Below, one piece after another: positions 52,259 through 61,224 of a DNA stretch of 64,000 bases; the stretch's first letter is position 1, and every line of letters starts with the position of its first letter. The notes under the pieces are model-generated. The model did no database searches. It was not told the DNA's origin and saw only the letters and a program-made list of their open reading frames with translations. The stretch is taken from contig JAUIFF010000004.1 in the NCBI GenBank assembly GCA_030429545.1, positions 124,001 through 188,000 of the forward strand, in the 5' to 3' direction. The position numbers were made by a program, and so were the translations under genes. Source of the stretch: Polyangia bacterium (GTDB lineage: Bacteria > Myxococcota_A > Polyangia > Nannocystales > Nannocystaceae).

Positions 52259-54562
52259 TTACTCGCTGTTGGGATCGGGCAGCACAAACCACACGTACGA
52301 ATCGACCTTGAGGTTGAGCTCTAGGCGTTTGCTGAGCGAGTACGAAAGTCCGAGGTCGAAGGTGCCGCTGAGTAGCGCACCCCACGAGCCGTCGACCTCG
52401 CGCGGGAGTAGGCCCTTGCCCTTGGCCGCCAGCTCGTCGAGTCGTGCTTGGACCTGCCGCTGCTCGCTTGAGCCGGGGGCCAGTCGCTGCAACACACGTG
52501 ACCATGCAAGTTTTTCCGCCTGGACCGACGGTCCGTTGTTGGAAACCCCGAGCAGCAGGCCGACCTGCTCGGACGGCCGGGCGAGGGTTGCGAGGTTGAT
52601 AAGCGGCACCGCGGCCTTACCCGGAAAGTGGCCAGCCGCGGTTTCAAAGTGTTTTTTGGCGGTGGCAGTGTCTCCCGTGTGGGCCAGCAACACCGCGAGG
52701 TTGTTGAGCGCGACCAACCGCAGTTCCGTTTTGCCGAGGTCGAGCACGCGGTTGTAGGCCTCGATCGCCCGTGATGCCAGCGCTGCCTGGTCGAGTTTGA
52801 GCACAGCCAGTGCCAGGGTATCGGCATAGGCGAGCAGTTCGGCGGGCGCCTGCGGGGGCTCGCGGGTTTGGACCACACCGACAACTTCGGCCAGGATGTT
52901 GGGGTCTTGCCAAATGATCGCGAGGTCGAGTCCGGTTTTTTGTTGTGTGTGCAACAGGTTTTCGCGCTCGCCGACCTGGGCCGGAAGCTTGCGACGCACC
53001 TCCGCACGCGCACGGGGCTTTTGCCCACTAAACCGCGCCGCCAAAATGGCGAACCGTTGGACCTCGGCCGACTCGGGAAACTTGGTGAGCAGGTCGTCGG
53101 CCGGGGCGAGAATTTTCTCGATGAGCTGGCGGCCCCAACGGTCGTCTTTTTGGTCGCCCTTGGGGATCTCGCTGCGGGCCCGGGTGATCACCTCGGTCAA
53201 AATCGCGGCCCGGTCCGGGTGGAACTTGGCGTAGCCGGCAACATCTTGCAGGGCCGTGTCGAGCACGCGCATCACCAGTGGCTTGGCCGCGTCGGGATCG
53301 CGGGCGAGTTGGGGAACCACATCGCCCATAAACACGCCCACAATCGTTCCTAGGGCGACTTCGTAGTAGGTCTCGTTGTGTGGTGTGAGGGGGCGCGCGC
53401 GGTCGATGGCCTTGGCCGCGGCGGTGAAGTCGAGGTTGTGACTGAGCTCGTATTGCCCGGCCAGCACCCACACCCGGGCGTCCTGGCTTTGTTGCTGTTG
53501 CAAGGTTTTGAGGATCTCACCGGCGAGGTCGTCGCGTCCGAGCAACAGCAGCAGCTCAGCGCGGCGGACATCCTGGTCGAGGGTGCCCGGGGTGAGCCCT
53601 TGGTACTCGGTGAGGTGGCCGCGCTGCTTGACCAGGTTGTCGAGTGATTCACGCCGCTTGGTGGCCCGATTCTCCGGCACGGGCTGGGCCTGGGTTTGGC
53701 TCAGCGCCCGGTCGGCACAGGCCCCATCGAGCGCAGCTAGGCACGCCCGGGTGTAGCGCGACCAGTGGGCAAACGTGGCCTGCGTGCCGAGTTTTTCGAC
53801 GACCTGTTGGTGTAGCTGCAATGATTTTGTGTAGTCACGCGCCTGGGCAAAGTCGTCGGCAACACCCTGGAGGGCCACGGTCGCGGCCTCCGACTCGGGG
53901 TAGTGGCGCAGCAACAGGGCGGCCACCCGCCGGCGATTGACGGGCGCCTGGCTCAGCAAGCGGTCGAAAAACTCGACGCCCTGCGCAACTTGCTGTTGCT
54001 CGGAGAGGACCTTGGCCTGGGCGGCAACCGTCATCATCGTCGAGAAGATCTGCCGCAAAAAACTGTTGGGGCGGTTGAGTTCGGGGACGTCGAAGATGCC
54101 GTAGGCGCGTTCGAGCAGGCCCAAAAGCTCGGCGCTTGGGAGTTCGTCGCGGGCCAGCAGCGCTTCGCCGGCGGCGATTGCTGCCAGCAGTCCGGCAAAC
54201 GCATCGACCTGCATCAACGGCGAGGCGTGGTCGCGGCCCTGCCAGGCTTCGAGCAGTGAAGTTGCATAGGCATCTAGCTTGGCGGGGTCATCGAGTTGTA
54301 GGCCCGGGCGGGCAATCTTGATGACCCAGTCCGGTGCCGCGGTGACAAGCGGCGGTTGCGGGCCGGGGTCGATGCTTGCGACCAGGTCGGCGTAGGGGCC
54401 GGCGGTGGCTTCGGGCCGCGCTTCGGGTGGGGGCGTCGGCGGAGTCTGACTGCGACAGGCCAGCCCACAGGCGCAGGCCACCACCACGCTCGCCGACACG
54501 AGAAGTCGGACATGTCGAAACAGACATGATCGTGGCCTCACAACGTACACATGGCCTGCCAT
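52259..54562 (-). CDS. Large TPR-repeat protein, probable lipoprotein
   Basis: A 767-residue protein. The N-terminus has a signal-like segment (LLVSASVVVACACGLAC-R) with cysteines that could be lipid-modified, then a Pro-rich stretch (TPPPEARPEAT), then helical TPR-like repeats through most of the chain (for example RRAELLLLLGRDDLAGEILK, LVALNNLAVLLAHTGDTATA, AKKHFETAAGHFPG). The C-terminal 50 residues include a strand pair (SYSLSKRLELNLKVDSYVWF). Probably a periplasmic scaffold. ATG at 54562. Upstream of the cytochrome gene in position, but the cytochrome gene is transcribed first; 28 bp separate them, so they are probably one transcript. Confidence 0.65.
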   Translation of the reverse strand: MAGHVYVVRPRSCLFRHVRLLVSASVVVACACGLACRSQTPPTPPPEARPEATAGPYADLVASIDPGPQPPLVTAAPDWVIKIARPGLQLDDPAKLDAYATSLLEAWQGRDHASPLMQVDAFAGLLAAIAAGEALLARDELPSAELLGLLERAYGIFDVPELNRPNSFLRQIFSTMMTVAAQAKVLSEQQQVAQGVEFFDRLLSQAPVNRRRVAALLLRHYPESEAATVALQGVADDFAQARDYTKSLQLHQQVVEKLGTQATFAHWSRYTRACLAALDGACADRALSQTQAQPVPENRATKRRESLDNLVKQRGHLTEYQGLTPGTLDQDVRRAELLLLLGRDDLAGEILKTLQQQQSQDARVWVLAGQYELSHNLDFTAAAKAIDRARPLTPHNETYYEVALGTIVGVFMGDVVPQLARDPDAAKPLVMRVLDTALQDVAGYAKFHPDRAAILTEVITRARSEIPKGDQKDDRWGRQLIEKILAPADDLLTKFPESAEVQRFAILAARFSGQKPRARAEVRRKLPAQVGERENLLHTQQKTGLDLAIIWQDPNILAEVVGVVQTREPPQAPAELLAYADTLALAVLKLDQAALASRAIEAYNRVLDLGKTELRLVALNNLAVLLAHTGDTATAKKHFETAAGHFPGKAAVPLINLATLARPSEQVGLLLGVSNNGPSVQAEKLAWSRVLQRLAPGSSEQRQVQARLDELAAKGKGLLPREVDGSWGALLSGTFDLGLSYSLSKRLELNLKVDSYVWFVLPDPNSE

Positions 54563-54590
54563 AAATACAGGGTATCAGCCGCGGCCGGGC

Positions 54591-56432
54591 TTAGGTGCTC
54601 GGACGTCGCAAACGCGTTGAGGCGAGGACCAGAAGCATGAGCAGTGCTCCGGTGGGGGCGCGCTCCTGGGCCTTGCAGCCACAACCTTCCCCATTGTTCT
54701 CGCCGGTCTCGCTTTCGCTCGCACTGGCGTCGGTCGTCGATGGGCCCGCACTCGACTCGCTGGACTCAAACCCGGAACTCAACGAGTCGACGGTGGTTTC
54801 GCCCACAGTTTCGCCCCCCGAGCTCGACTCGGTCCCGGGCGCGGGTGCGACAAGGCCGACAAGCGCAACGGTTTGTTGGGCCTGTGCGAGGACCATGGGT
54901 TGTGGCCGACCATGGGTTTCAAACAGCCCCAACAGCTCGGTTCCGGCCGCGTTGGTGGCATTTTCTTCGGCCAAAAAGTCGAGGTATTCGGGCGTATTTT
55001 GCAGGTACAACAACCGCACCGAAATCTCGGCCTGGTCGTCGACACCCGGGGTCGGGTCGTCGAGTGCGAGCGCAGAAAACATGTAGCTCCAACTATCCTG
55101 GTGGGGCCAGGTGTTGTCGCCCGTCAGTTGGTAGCGGTCGCCGACCGGGTCGGTTTGGATATCCGGGGTCAGCCCCCGCGGTGGCAGGCGGTTGTCGACA
55201 ATCCAGCGATCGCTGCGCAACAGGTGCAGGGTTGTGCCGTCGGTGTGGTCCTCGGCAATGGCCTCGTAGCGGCGGACCTGGGCGTCGTCTTCGATGAGTT
55301 CGGTTTCGGGGTCGTAACGGCCCGAGCTAAACAGCAGTTGCTCACCCAACGAAACCGTCACCTCGACCCACATCACCCGGCCCTCGGCATAGCCGGTTGG
55401 CAGCTTGTGGCCGGTGTTGTTGGTGACGGTCACGGCAAGTTCGGTAGTTGTCTGGAGGTCGACTTCGGCCGGAAAGGTCACCTCGAGCGAGGCCGCGGTG
55501 GCCAACAGCTCCTCGGTCTGTTCCCGTGTATGGTCAAATATCGCATCCTCGATAGGTCCGCCGACAGACTTGCCATACAGCTGTTGGAGGAGGTTGAGGA
55601 CCCCGAGGTTGGCCCCGGCGAGGTCGTGGCGGCGACCGCCGGTGGGGTGGGTGTTGTTGGCCAGCTTAAAGCCATCGCAGCCGGCGACATCGGCCAACGC
55701 CGGCATATGGCAGTCCTGGCAGGTTTGCGCCTGGGGGTCTTGCGGGTCGGCAAATGCACTGTTGGCCCACTCGCTGTAGGTCCGCTGCTCGCCAAACCCA
55801 AAGCCCAAACCAACCCCATTTTCGTCGACACGCTCGCGGTTGGTCGTGACGTCGTGGCACACGCCACACATCGCCGAACTCGATGTAAATGCATTGTCAT
55901 CGGAGGTCGCGTGCTGGGGCTGGTTGTCGGGCGGGTAGGTCCAGGGGCCGCGCACGGGCACAGAGCCGTCGATCGCGATATCGTCGATGACGTAGCGGGC
56001 GTTGCCCGGTGGGGTGATTTGGTCGTCGACCATGCGGTGACACAGCTCGCAGGTCACGCCGTCGAGGTCATCCGGTGTAAGTGCATCGATTTCAATGGCG
56101 TCGCCACGACCGTCCAAAAATGCCTTGGGTGCATGGCAACGGATACAGTCGATGGTTTCATCTGGGGCATCCTGGTGGCCGATCGCCACGGCAGCCCAAA
56201 ACACCGGATCGCGGGCGGATTGACCCATCAAACTGCCCTGCCACACCTGGGGACTGATGTTGGGTTCACCTGCCAGCTCGGGTGGGTTGGTAAACAGGTG
56301 ACAGGTTGCGCACTCCTGCGACGGCCGGACAAAGTTCTCGAGGGTGAGGGGCTCGGTCGGGGTGGCACCGGCCATCGCCGGCCAAAGCGAGGTGACGGCT
56401 ACGGCCAGCAGTCCAATACAGGATTTGTGCAT
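54591..56432 (-). CDS. Five-haem c-type cytochrome with MYXO-CTERM-like tail
   Basis: A 613-residue secreted multihaem protein. Signal peptide residues 1-23; five CxxCH haem sites at C41, C96, C128, C189 and C238 (CATCH, CIRCH, CELCH, CGVCH, CQDCH). A beta-rich domain (about 330-520) is followed by a Ser/Thr/Glu-rich linker and GEGCGCKAQERAPTGALLML plus Arg-rich end, a pattern like the MYXO-CTERM sorting signal processed at the cell surface. Likely an outer-surface electron-transfer or nitrite/hydroxylamine-reductase-like protein. The ATG at 56432 was chosen for its signal peptide. Precedes the TPR gene in the same direction. Confidence 0.8.
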   Translation of the reverse strand: MHKSCIGLLAVAVTSLWPAMAGATPTEPLTLENFVRPSQECATCHLFTNPPELAGEPNISPQVWQGSLMGQSARDPVFWAAVAIGHQDAPDETIDCIRCHAPKAFLDGRGDAIEIDALTPDDLDGVTCELCHRMVDDQITPPGNARYVIDDIAIDGSVPVRGPWTYPPDNQPQHATSDDNAFTSSSAMCGVCHDVTTNRERVDENGVGLGFGFGEQRTYSEWANSAFADPQDPQAQTCQDCHMPALADVAGCDGFKLANNTHPTGGRRHDLAGANLGVLNLLQQLYGKSVGGPIEDAIFDHTREQTEELLATAASLEVTFPAEVDLQTTTELAVTVTNNTGHKLPTGYAEGRVMWVEVTVSLGEQLLFSSGRYDPETELIEDDAQVRRYEAIAEDHTDGTTLHLLRSDRWIVDNRLPPRGLTPDIQTDPVGDRYQLTGDNTWPHQDSWSYMFSALALDDPTPGVDDQAEISVRLLYLQNTPEYLDFLAEENATNAAGTELLGLFETHGRPQPMVLAQAQQTVALVGLVAPAPGTESSSGGETVGETTVDSLSSGFESSESSAGPSTTDASASESETGENNGEGCGCKAQERAPTGALLMLLVLASTRLRRPST

Positions 56433-56597
56433 ACCCCTTGGGTATACCGCGAACCGTAGGCAGATGCGGCCCGAGCTGTGGTGGGTGCAGACGTGGGATC
56501 GCTTGCGAGGTCCGCACACGCAAGGTGTGCGGGCGAACAAGGTGCGAAAATAACCACATTTGCAGTAACGAGACGACACTTGCGAATCCTGGGTTTC

Positions 56598-58109
56598 ATG
56601 TATATTCATCCCTTTGTGCGTGCCCGACCGCGACTCCTCGCCGTGCTTTGTGTGCTTCCGGTTGCCTGCTCTTCGGGGGCGATGTCGACAGATGCAACCG
56701 ACACCCTCGGGCCGGGGAAAACCACCTCGACCACGGCTTCGACCATCACCCCTGTGACCGATACCGATGGGGGCAGTGAATCACAAAGCGGCTCGACAGC
56801 CGGGCCGACGACGGACACGACGGACACTGGTCAGACTTCGGACACAAGCGACACCGAGGCGCCGACCGAGTCGACCACCGAGGAGCCGACCGGTTCGACC
56901 ACTGTGGAACCGTCGACGACCGACGAGCCAACCGATTCCGAAACCGACACCGACACCGACACCGATACCGGGGGGGAACCGCTGACCGATGAGGAGCTGA
57001 TGCGGGCGGCGATGGCCGGCGAGTACGACCCCGGCGAGGCCCTCGACATCATCGCCCGGCGCGGTGGGTTGCCCGTGTACACCGAGGACGGGACCTACCT
57101 GTTTGGCTGCCTATGTGGCCCGGGGGTGTGGCAACTCGCCGGCGATCACGACGGTTGGGCCGGTGCCGAGATGGCGCAGACCGGCGAGCTATGGGCCATC
57201 GAAGTGTCGATTTTTGAGCCCGATGGTAGTATCTACAAGTTTTACGACGGGCAGGATTACATCGCCGATCCGATGGGGCGCCGCTACGGCTACGACAACT
57301 TCGGTGAGTACTCGCTGGTCCGCGCCACCGCGCCCCACCTAGAGCGGTGGTTTGACCTTGCGGGCTACGACTTGGGCCCGCGCGACCTCCAGGTTTGGGT
57401 GCCACAGGACGGCGCGTTTACCCATGCGCTGTACGTCCACGACGGGCAAAACCTGTTTGATCCGGAGGCACCATTTGGCGGCTGGCAATTCACCCAGTTC
57501 TTACCGGGGGGCATCTTGGTGGTGGGGATTGACAACACCGGCGTCAATCGAATGGATGAGTATACACATGTTACCGACGTGATACAGGGGATGACCGTGG
57601 GCGGCATGGGTGACAACTACGCCGACCTTGTCGAGCTCGAGATTCGGCCGTTGATCGAGGAGGCCTATGGGGTGCCCGATGTGGTTGGGACCATGGGCTC
57701 GTCGCTCGGTGGCCTGATTTCGTTTCACATCGCCGACCGCTTTCCCGACAGCTACGACATGGCCCTGAGCCTTTCTGGGACCATGGGCTGGGGGTCGATT
57801 GGCGACGGGGTCAACGAAGAGACAATGATCGAGCGTTACATCGCCGCCGGCCACCGCTCGACCGCGCTGTATCTCGACTCGGGTGGCAATGCCAATACCT
57901 GTGTCGATGCCGATGCCGACACGATCGAGGACGATGGCGACGGCACCGACAACTTTTGCGAAAACAACCAGTTTCGCGATGCCTTGGCGGGGATTGGCTA
58001 TACATTCGATGTCGACCTGTGGCATTGGCACGAGCCCAATGCTCCCCACAACGAGGCGGCTTGGGCTGCTCGGCTCGACTATCCCCTCGAGTTGTTTTCG
58101 CAGATCTAA
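56598..58109 (+). CDS. Esterase-family lipoprotein with Thr-rich linker
   Basis: A 503-residue lipoprotein: signal ending VLPVAC-S, linker of about 120 residues rich in Thr/Asp/Glu (ends TDTDTDTDTG), a CBM48/E-set-like domain (about 165-250: VWQLAGDHDGWAGAEMAQTG), then an esterase domain of the enterochelin/acetyl-xylan esterase (PF00756) type: LYVHDGQNLFDPEAPFGGWQ, nucleophile Ser in GTMGSSLGGLISFHIADRFP, and closing HWHEPNAPHNEAAWAARL with the likely His. It probably cleaves an ester on an external glycan or siderophore. ATG at 56598; a divergent promoter lies between it and the cytochrome gene. Confidence 0.75.
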   Translation: MYIHPFVRARPRLLAVLCVLPVACSSGAMSTDATDTLGPGKTTSTTASTITPVTDTDGGSESQSGSTAGPTTDTTDTGQTSDTSDTEAPTESTTEEPTGSTTVEPSTTDEPTDSETDTDTDTDTGGEPLTDEELMRAAMAGEYDPGEALDIIARRGGLPVYTEDGTYLFGCLCGPGVWQLAGDHDGWAGAEMAQTGELWAIEVSIFEPDGSIYKFYDGQDYIADPMGRRYGYDNFGEYSLVRATAPHLERWFDLAGYDLGPRDLQVWVPQDGAFTHALYVHDGQNLFDPEAPFGGWQFTQFLPGGILVVGIDNTGVNRMDEYTHVTDVIQGMTVGGMGDNYADLVELEIRPLIEEAYGVPDVVGTMGSSLGGLISFHIADRFPDSYDMALSLSGTMGWGSIGDGVNEETMIERYIAAGHRSTALYLDSGGNANTCVDADADTIEDDGDGTDNFCENNQFRDALAGIGYTFDVDLWHWHEPNAPHNEAAWAARLDYPLELFSQI

Positions 58110-58167
58110 GGCAGTCGTTGGAAGGTTGCCGACCACGTCGGCGCGGACCTGGTAAGCTGCGAGCACC

Positions 58168-59118
58168 ATGGTCCCAAGCCCTGCGCAGCTCGAGCTAGAC
58201 CGGCGCCGCCGCGCCCGGGTCTTGAGCCATGTCGAGGCGTTGTCAGCCGCCCGTGGCCGCGTGTTGTCGTGGGCTGAGATCGACGCTGGGCTGGAGATCG
58301 ACGGTCGGCGGGTGCGGATTGCCAATCGCCCGCGCGGGATTTTTCGACCCCAAGGTGCGGGGTTTGTCGGGGCACTCTCGGTCAAGACATCGGTTCCGCG
58401 GCGTGGGCGAAGGGCCTGGTACGACGATGAGATCAAGTCCGCGGATGGGCTATTTGCCTACCGCTACCGGGGGACCAATCCACAGGATAGTGACAACATA
58501 CTTGTTCGTACATGTTTTACCCTGCGACTGCCCCTGCTTTACCTCCTCGGGGTTGCGCCCGCGCAGTACATGCCGTTTATATGCAAGGTTGTCGACGACT
58601 TTCCCGCACAACTCACGTTTATGCTCGCACCGGTGGTGGCCGCAGACGTCGCAGACTCGAGCGTGTTAAAAAGTGCTGCCATCCGACCGCCGATGCTCGA
58701 CAGGCGCTACGCTGTGCGCTGGGCGACCCAACGACTGCACCAGTCGCGATTTCGCGAACGCGTGCTAACGGCCTACGGCGGCGGCTGTACGGTTTGCCAC
58801 CTGCGCCACCGAGGACTTCTCGACGCCGCCCACATCATCCCCGACCGCGAGGAGGGCGGAGACCCGGTGGTTCCCAATGGCCTGTCGCTGTGCAAACTCC
58901 ACCACGCGGCCTACGACCAGCAGATGATTGGCATTACGCCAGATTATGAGGTCCGGGTGTCGCCTGCGTTGTTGCTCGAACGCGACGGGCCGGTTCTCGA
59001 ACATGGGCTCAAGAACATGCACAGGGCTCGGTTGCGGCTACCCAAGGACCCGGGCGACTTGCCCGATCGCAACCGGCTCGATCGTCGCTGGCAAGCGGTT
59101 GCTTGGCGATCTGCGTGA
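58168..59118 (+). CDS. HNH endonuclease with N-terminal recognition-like domain
   Basis: A 316-residue protein. The C-terminal HNH domain (about 195-260) has CTVCHLRHRGLLDAAHIIPD, GLSLCKLHH, with paired Cys ligands and catalytic AAHI. The N-terminal region (about 20-170, RGIFRPQGAGFVGALSVKTS) is shared by stand-alone HNH proteins thought to recognise DNA (possibly modified), in the manner of type IV restriction. No partner methyltransferase is nearby. ATG at 58168, 58 bp after the esterase. Could be a solitary defence nuclease; activity is inferred only. Confidence 0.75.
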   Translation: MVPSPAQLELDRRRRARVLSHVEALSAARGRVLSWAEIDAGLEIDGRRVRIANRPRGIFRPQGAGFVGALSVKTSVPRRGRRAWYDDEIKSADGLFAYRYRGTNPQDSDNILVRTCFTLRLPLLYLLGVAPAQYMPFICKVVDDFPAQLTFMLAPVVAADVADSSVLKSAAIRPPMLDRRYAVRWATQRLHQSRFRERVLTAYGGGCTVCHLRHRGLLDAAHIIPDREEGGDPVVPNGLSLCKLHHAAYDQQMIGITPDYEVRVSPALLLERDGPVLEHGLKNMHRARLRLPKDPGDLPDRNRLDRRWQAVAWRSA

Positions 59119-59177
59119 GTGGAGCTTTGAGGGCCCGCAAGCCGCCGGCAACCTCTGCGAAGTGGTGGACGTGCGGG

Positions 59178-59738
59178 CTACCTCGCTACCGGCGAAGACG
59201 GCTCTAACACCAGCTGCACCATTTGCTCGCCGTAGCGATGGCAACCCCGCAGCTCAAACCGATGGCGCTGGCTGATGCCGGTAAACAACGGGTGGCCAGC
59301 GCCCAACGCAACTGGAACTTGGGTGAGGATGAGTTGGTCGACAAGGCCGGCATCGAGCGCTTGGCGGACAAGCGTTCCGCCGTCGAGGTAGACATCTTTG
59401 CCGTTGGCCAACTTTTTTGCTTGTACAACCATTTCGTGAATGGTGCCGCGGGTCGGTCGGACCTCGGGGACAGCCGGTTCGAGCGGGCGGTTGGTAGCGA
59501 CCAACACCGGCCGTTGTCCGTAGGGCCAGGGCCCGGCGAAACCCGTGACCACGTCGTAGGTCGTGCGCCCCATCAGCAATGCCCCGATGTCGGCGATGAA
59601 CGCCTCGAACGTGACGGCCGAGGTCGCGGGGGAGGCCGCCGGGCCGGTGTCGGCGTTGGGGAGCCAGGAGAGGTCGTTGTTGGGCCCAGCGATGAAGCCA
59701 TCGAGGGAACAGGCGAGGTAGACACGGGTGCGGGACAT
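59178..59738 (-). CDS. RibD C-terminal/dihydrofolate-reductase-like protein
   Basis: A 186-residue protein of the DHFR-like (RibD C-terminal) fold: MSRTRVYLACSLDGFIAGPN, ALLMGRTTYDVV, PVLVATNRPL, KDVYLDGGTLVRQALDAGLVD and LTQVPVALGAGHPLF. Members are NADPH-dependent reductases whose physiological substrates are mostly unknown. ATG at 59738. Convergent with the HNH gene (59 bp between). Confidence 0.85.
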   Translation of the reverse strand: MSRTRVYLACSLDGFIAGPNNDLSWLPNADTGPAASPATSAVTFEAFIADIGALLMGRTTYDVVTGFAGPWPYGQRPVLVATNRPLEPAVPEVRPTRGTIHEMVVQAKKLANGKDVYLDGGTLVRQALDAGLVDQLILTQVPVALGAGHPLFTGISQRHRFELRGCHRYGEQMVQLVLEPSSPVAR

Positions 59739-60013
59739 CGTCTCGCGCTATACCAAATTCAGGATGTTGTATAAACATATTTCTATGACGATGTATAGAC
59801 ATGTAGAAAATTTGATGCTTGGGGCTTGCCAAATCTTCGATGGTTTGATAGGGTAGCTGCACGCGGTCGACGAATGTCCTGCGTGGTGCGAAGACACATG
59901 GTAATGCATGGCGTCTTCGCCGATTCATTGTGGCCATTGGCCACGATCACTGACCTGCGACTGAGCCCGTTGGCAGTCGTACGAAGGTCCCCAACGAAAG
60001 GAATTTCCCCAAC
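59739..60013. promoter_or_regulatory. Divergent AT-rich promoter region
   Basis: Between the reductase gene and the FAS1-OmpA gene. An AT-rich patch at 59767-59812 contains near-copies of the palindrome (TGTATAAACA, TGTATAGACA) and TATAAACATATTT; it may hold promoters for the reductase gene. No gene seen. Confidence 0.35.
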
Positions 60014-61009
60014 ATGAAACAGTGCTTCTCTCTCAAATCCATCCTCACGATCGGTGCGTGTGCGTTGCTCACCGCCGCCTGCCAACCCCACCAAAATCCT
60101 GATACAGCCCCGCCTGGTAATGCGGATGACATCCCAATCGTCGACCCGAGCCCCGAGTTTGAGCGCGATTCGGTCGATGCCCGCCACCAGTCGACAACCG
60201 ATGTGCATACAATGGCTGCGCGCATCAATCCAGAATTTGCGGCGATGCTGCGCGACAGCGGCATCGGTGCTGAGCTGTCCACAAGCGACGGCTTGTATAC
60301 CGTGTTCGTGCCATCACCCGATGTGTTCGACCCGATGATGATGACCGGTAGCGACGAGGAAAAACGCAAACTTCTACGCTACTACGTGGTGCCCGGGCGG
60401 ATGACAAGCTCGGAGCTCACCAACCTCCAAGAGGTTCCCTCGGCCACCGGGCAGCCGCTCGATATCCGGGCCGATGCCAAGGACCAAGCGTTTGCGGTCA
60501 ACCAGGCCTGGGTGACACAGCCCAATGTGGCTGCGACCAACGGCGTGGTGCATGTCATCGACTCGATGCTGTTGCCGCCCGACCACCCCTATGCCCCGAT
60601 GCTGCGCAACGATTCACCCACCGCCTATATTCTTGTGGATGCAACGATTGCCAACACCTGCGATATTCGCCAGCCCAAGGCCTATTTCCGCTTTGACTCG
60701 GCAAACCTCAAGCCAGGTGTGTACAGCTCGCTTAGCGACCTTGCTGAGTGCGTGACCGAGGGCCCCTTGATGGGTCAGCAGTTATTGCTCGAAGGTCACA
60801 CCGACCCGCGTGGGTCGGAGGATTACAACCAGACGCTCGGCCGCCAACGCGCCAAGTCGGTGCGCCAGTACCTGGTCGCCGAAGGGGTGAAACGCGGGCA
60901 AATGAGCGTTGTCTCCCACGGCGAGGAATTTGCCCACGACGAGCGCGAAAGCTATTGGGATCGTGACCGACGCGTGGACATCCGCCTGGCATCGCCGATT
61001 ACCCGCTAA
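60014..61009 (+). CDS. FAS1-OmpA fusion lipoprotein
   Basis: A 331-residue lipoprotein (signal ending ALLTAAC-Q). A fasciclin (FAS1) domain covers about 45-195 (DGLYTVFVPSPDVFD, LLRYYVVPGRMTSSEL, NGVVHVIDSMLLPPD). A C-terminal OmpA domain (about 212-331) contains AYFRFDSANLKP, GHTDPRGSEDYNQTLGRQRA and DRRVDIRLA, the peptidoglycan-binding fold with conserved Asp and Arg. FAS1 domains mediate adhesion, so the protein may tie an adhesive domain to peptidoglycan. This domain combination is unusual. ATG at 60014; AAGGAA lies rather far upstream (11 nt). Confidence 0.8.
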   Translation: MKQCFSLKSILTIGACALLTAACQPHQNPDTAPPGNADDIPIVDPSPEFERDSVDARHQSTTDVHTMAARINPEFAAMLRDSGIGAELSTSDGLYTVFVPSPDVFDPMMMTGSDEEKRKLLRYYVVPGRMTSSELTNLQEVPSATGQPLDIRADAKDQAFAVNQAWVTQPNVAATNGVVHVIDSMLLPPDHPYAPMLRNDSPTAYILVDATIANTCDIRQPKAYFRFDSANLKPGVYSSLSDLAECVTEGPLMGQQLLLEGHTDPRGSEDYNQTLGRQRAKSVRQYLVAEGVKRGQMSVVSHGEEFAHDERESYWDRDRRVDIRLASPITR

Positions 61010-61086
61010 ACCTATTTGTACTTACATAGCTTAGACCTGGCGCATTTGCTTATTTATGTATCTCTATCTAGTTTAACCTTAAATAC

Positions 61087-61103
61087 GCCTACCAGTTGTA
61101 GGC
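61087..61103. other. Small hairpin after the FAS1-OmpA gene
   Basis: GCCTAC-CAGTT-GTAGGC forms a perfect 6-bp stem with a 5-nt loop in an AT-rich context. It may be part of a two-hairpin end region with the larger stem at 61127-61164. Confidence 0.4.
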
Positions 61104-61126
61104 AGGGCACGTATAGCTCTCGACGT

Positions 61127-61164
61127 CGCCGCAGACCCGCGAACTCCCTCGGCGGGCTGCGGCG
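61127..61164. terminator. GC-rich stem-loop between convergent genes
   Basis: CGCCGCAG-A-CCCGC (61127-61140) pairs with GCGGG-CTGCGGCG (61152-61164), 13 bp with one bulged A and an 11-nt loop. There is no strong T-run, so it is a probable, not certain, terminator or mRNA-end structure for the convergent FAS1-OmpA and amidotransferase genes. Confidence 0.5.
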
Positions 61165-61224
61165 GCATTCGTAATTTGTTTGAGGTTGGTCGGGCGACGC
61201 CGAGGTACTCGTGTAGGTCGCGGG

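Noticed and set aside
54873..56459. 528-codon forward reading frame opposite the cytochrome gene
   Set aside because: It is antisense to a gene with five CxxCH motifs, and its translation is Val/Gly-rich with no family features.
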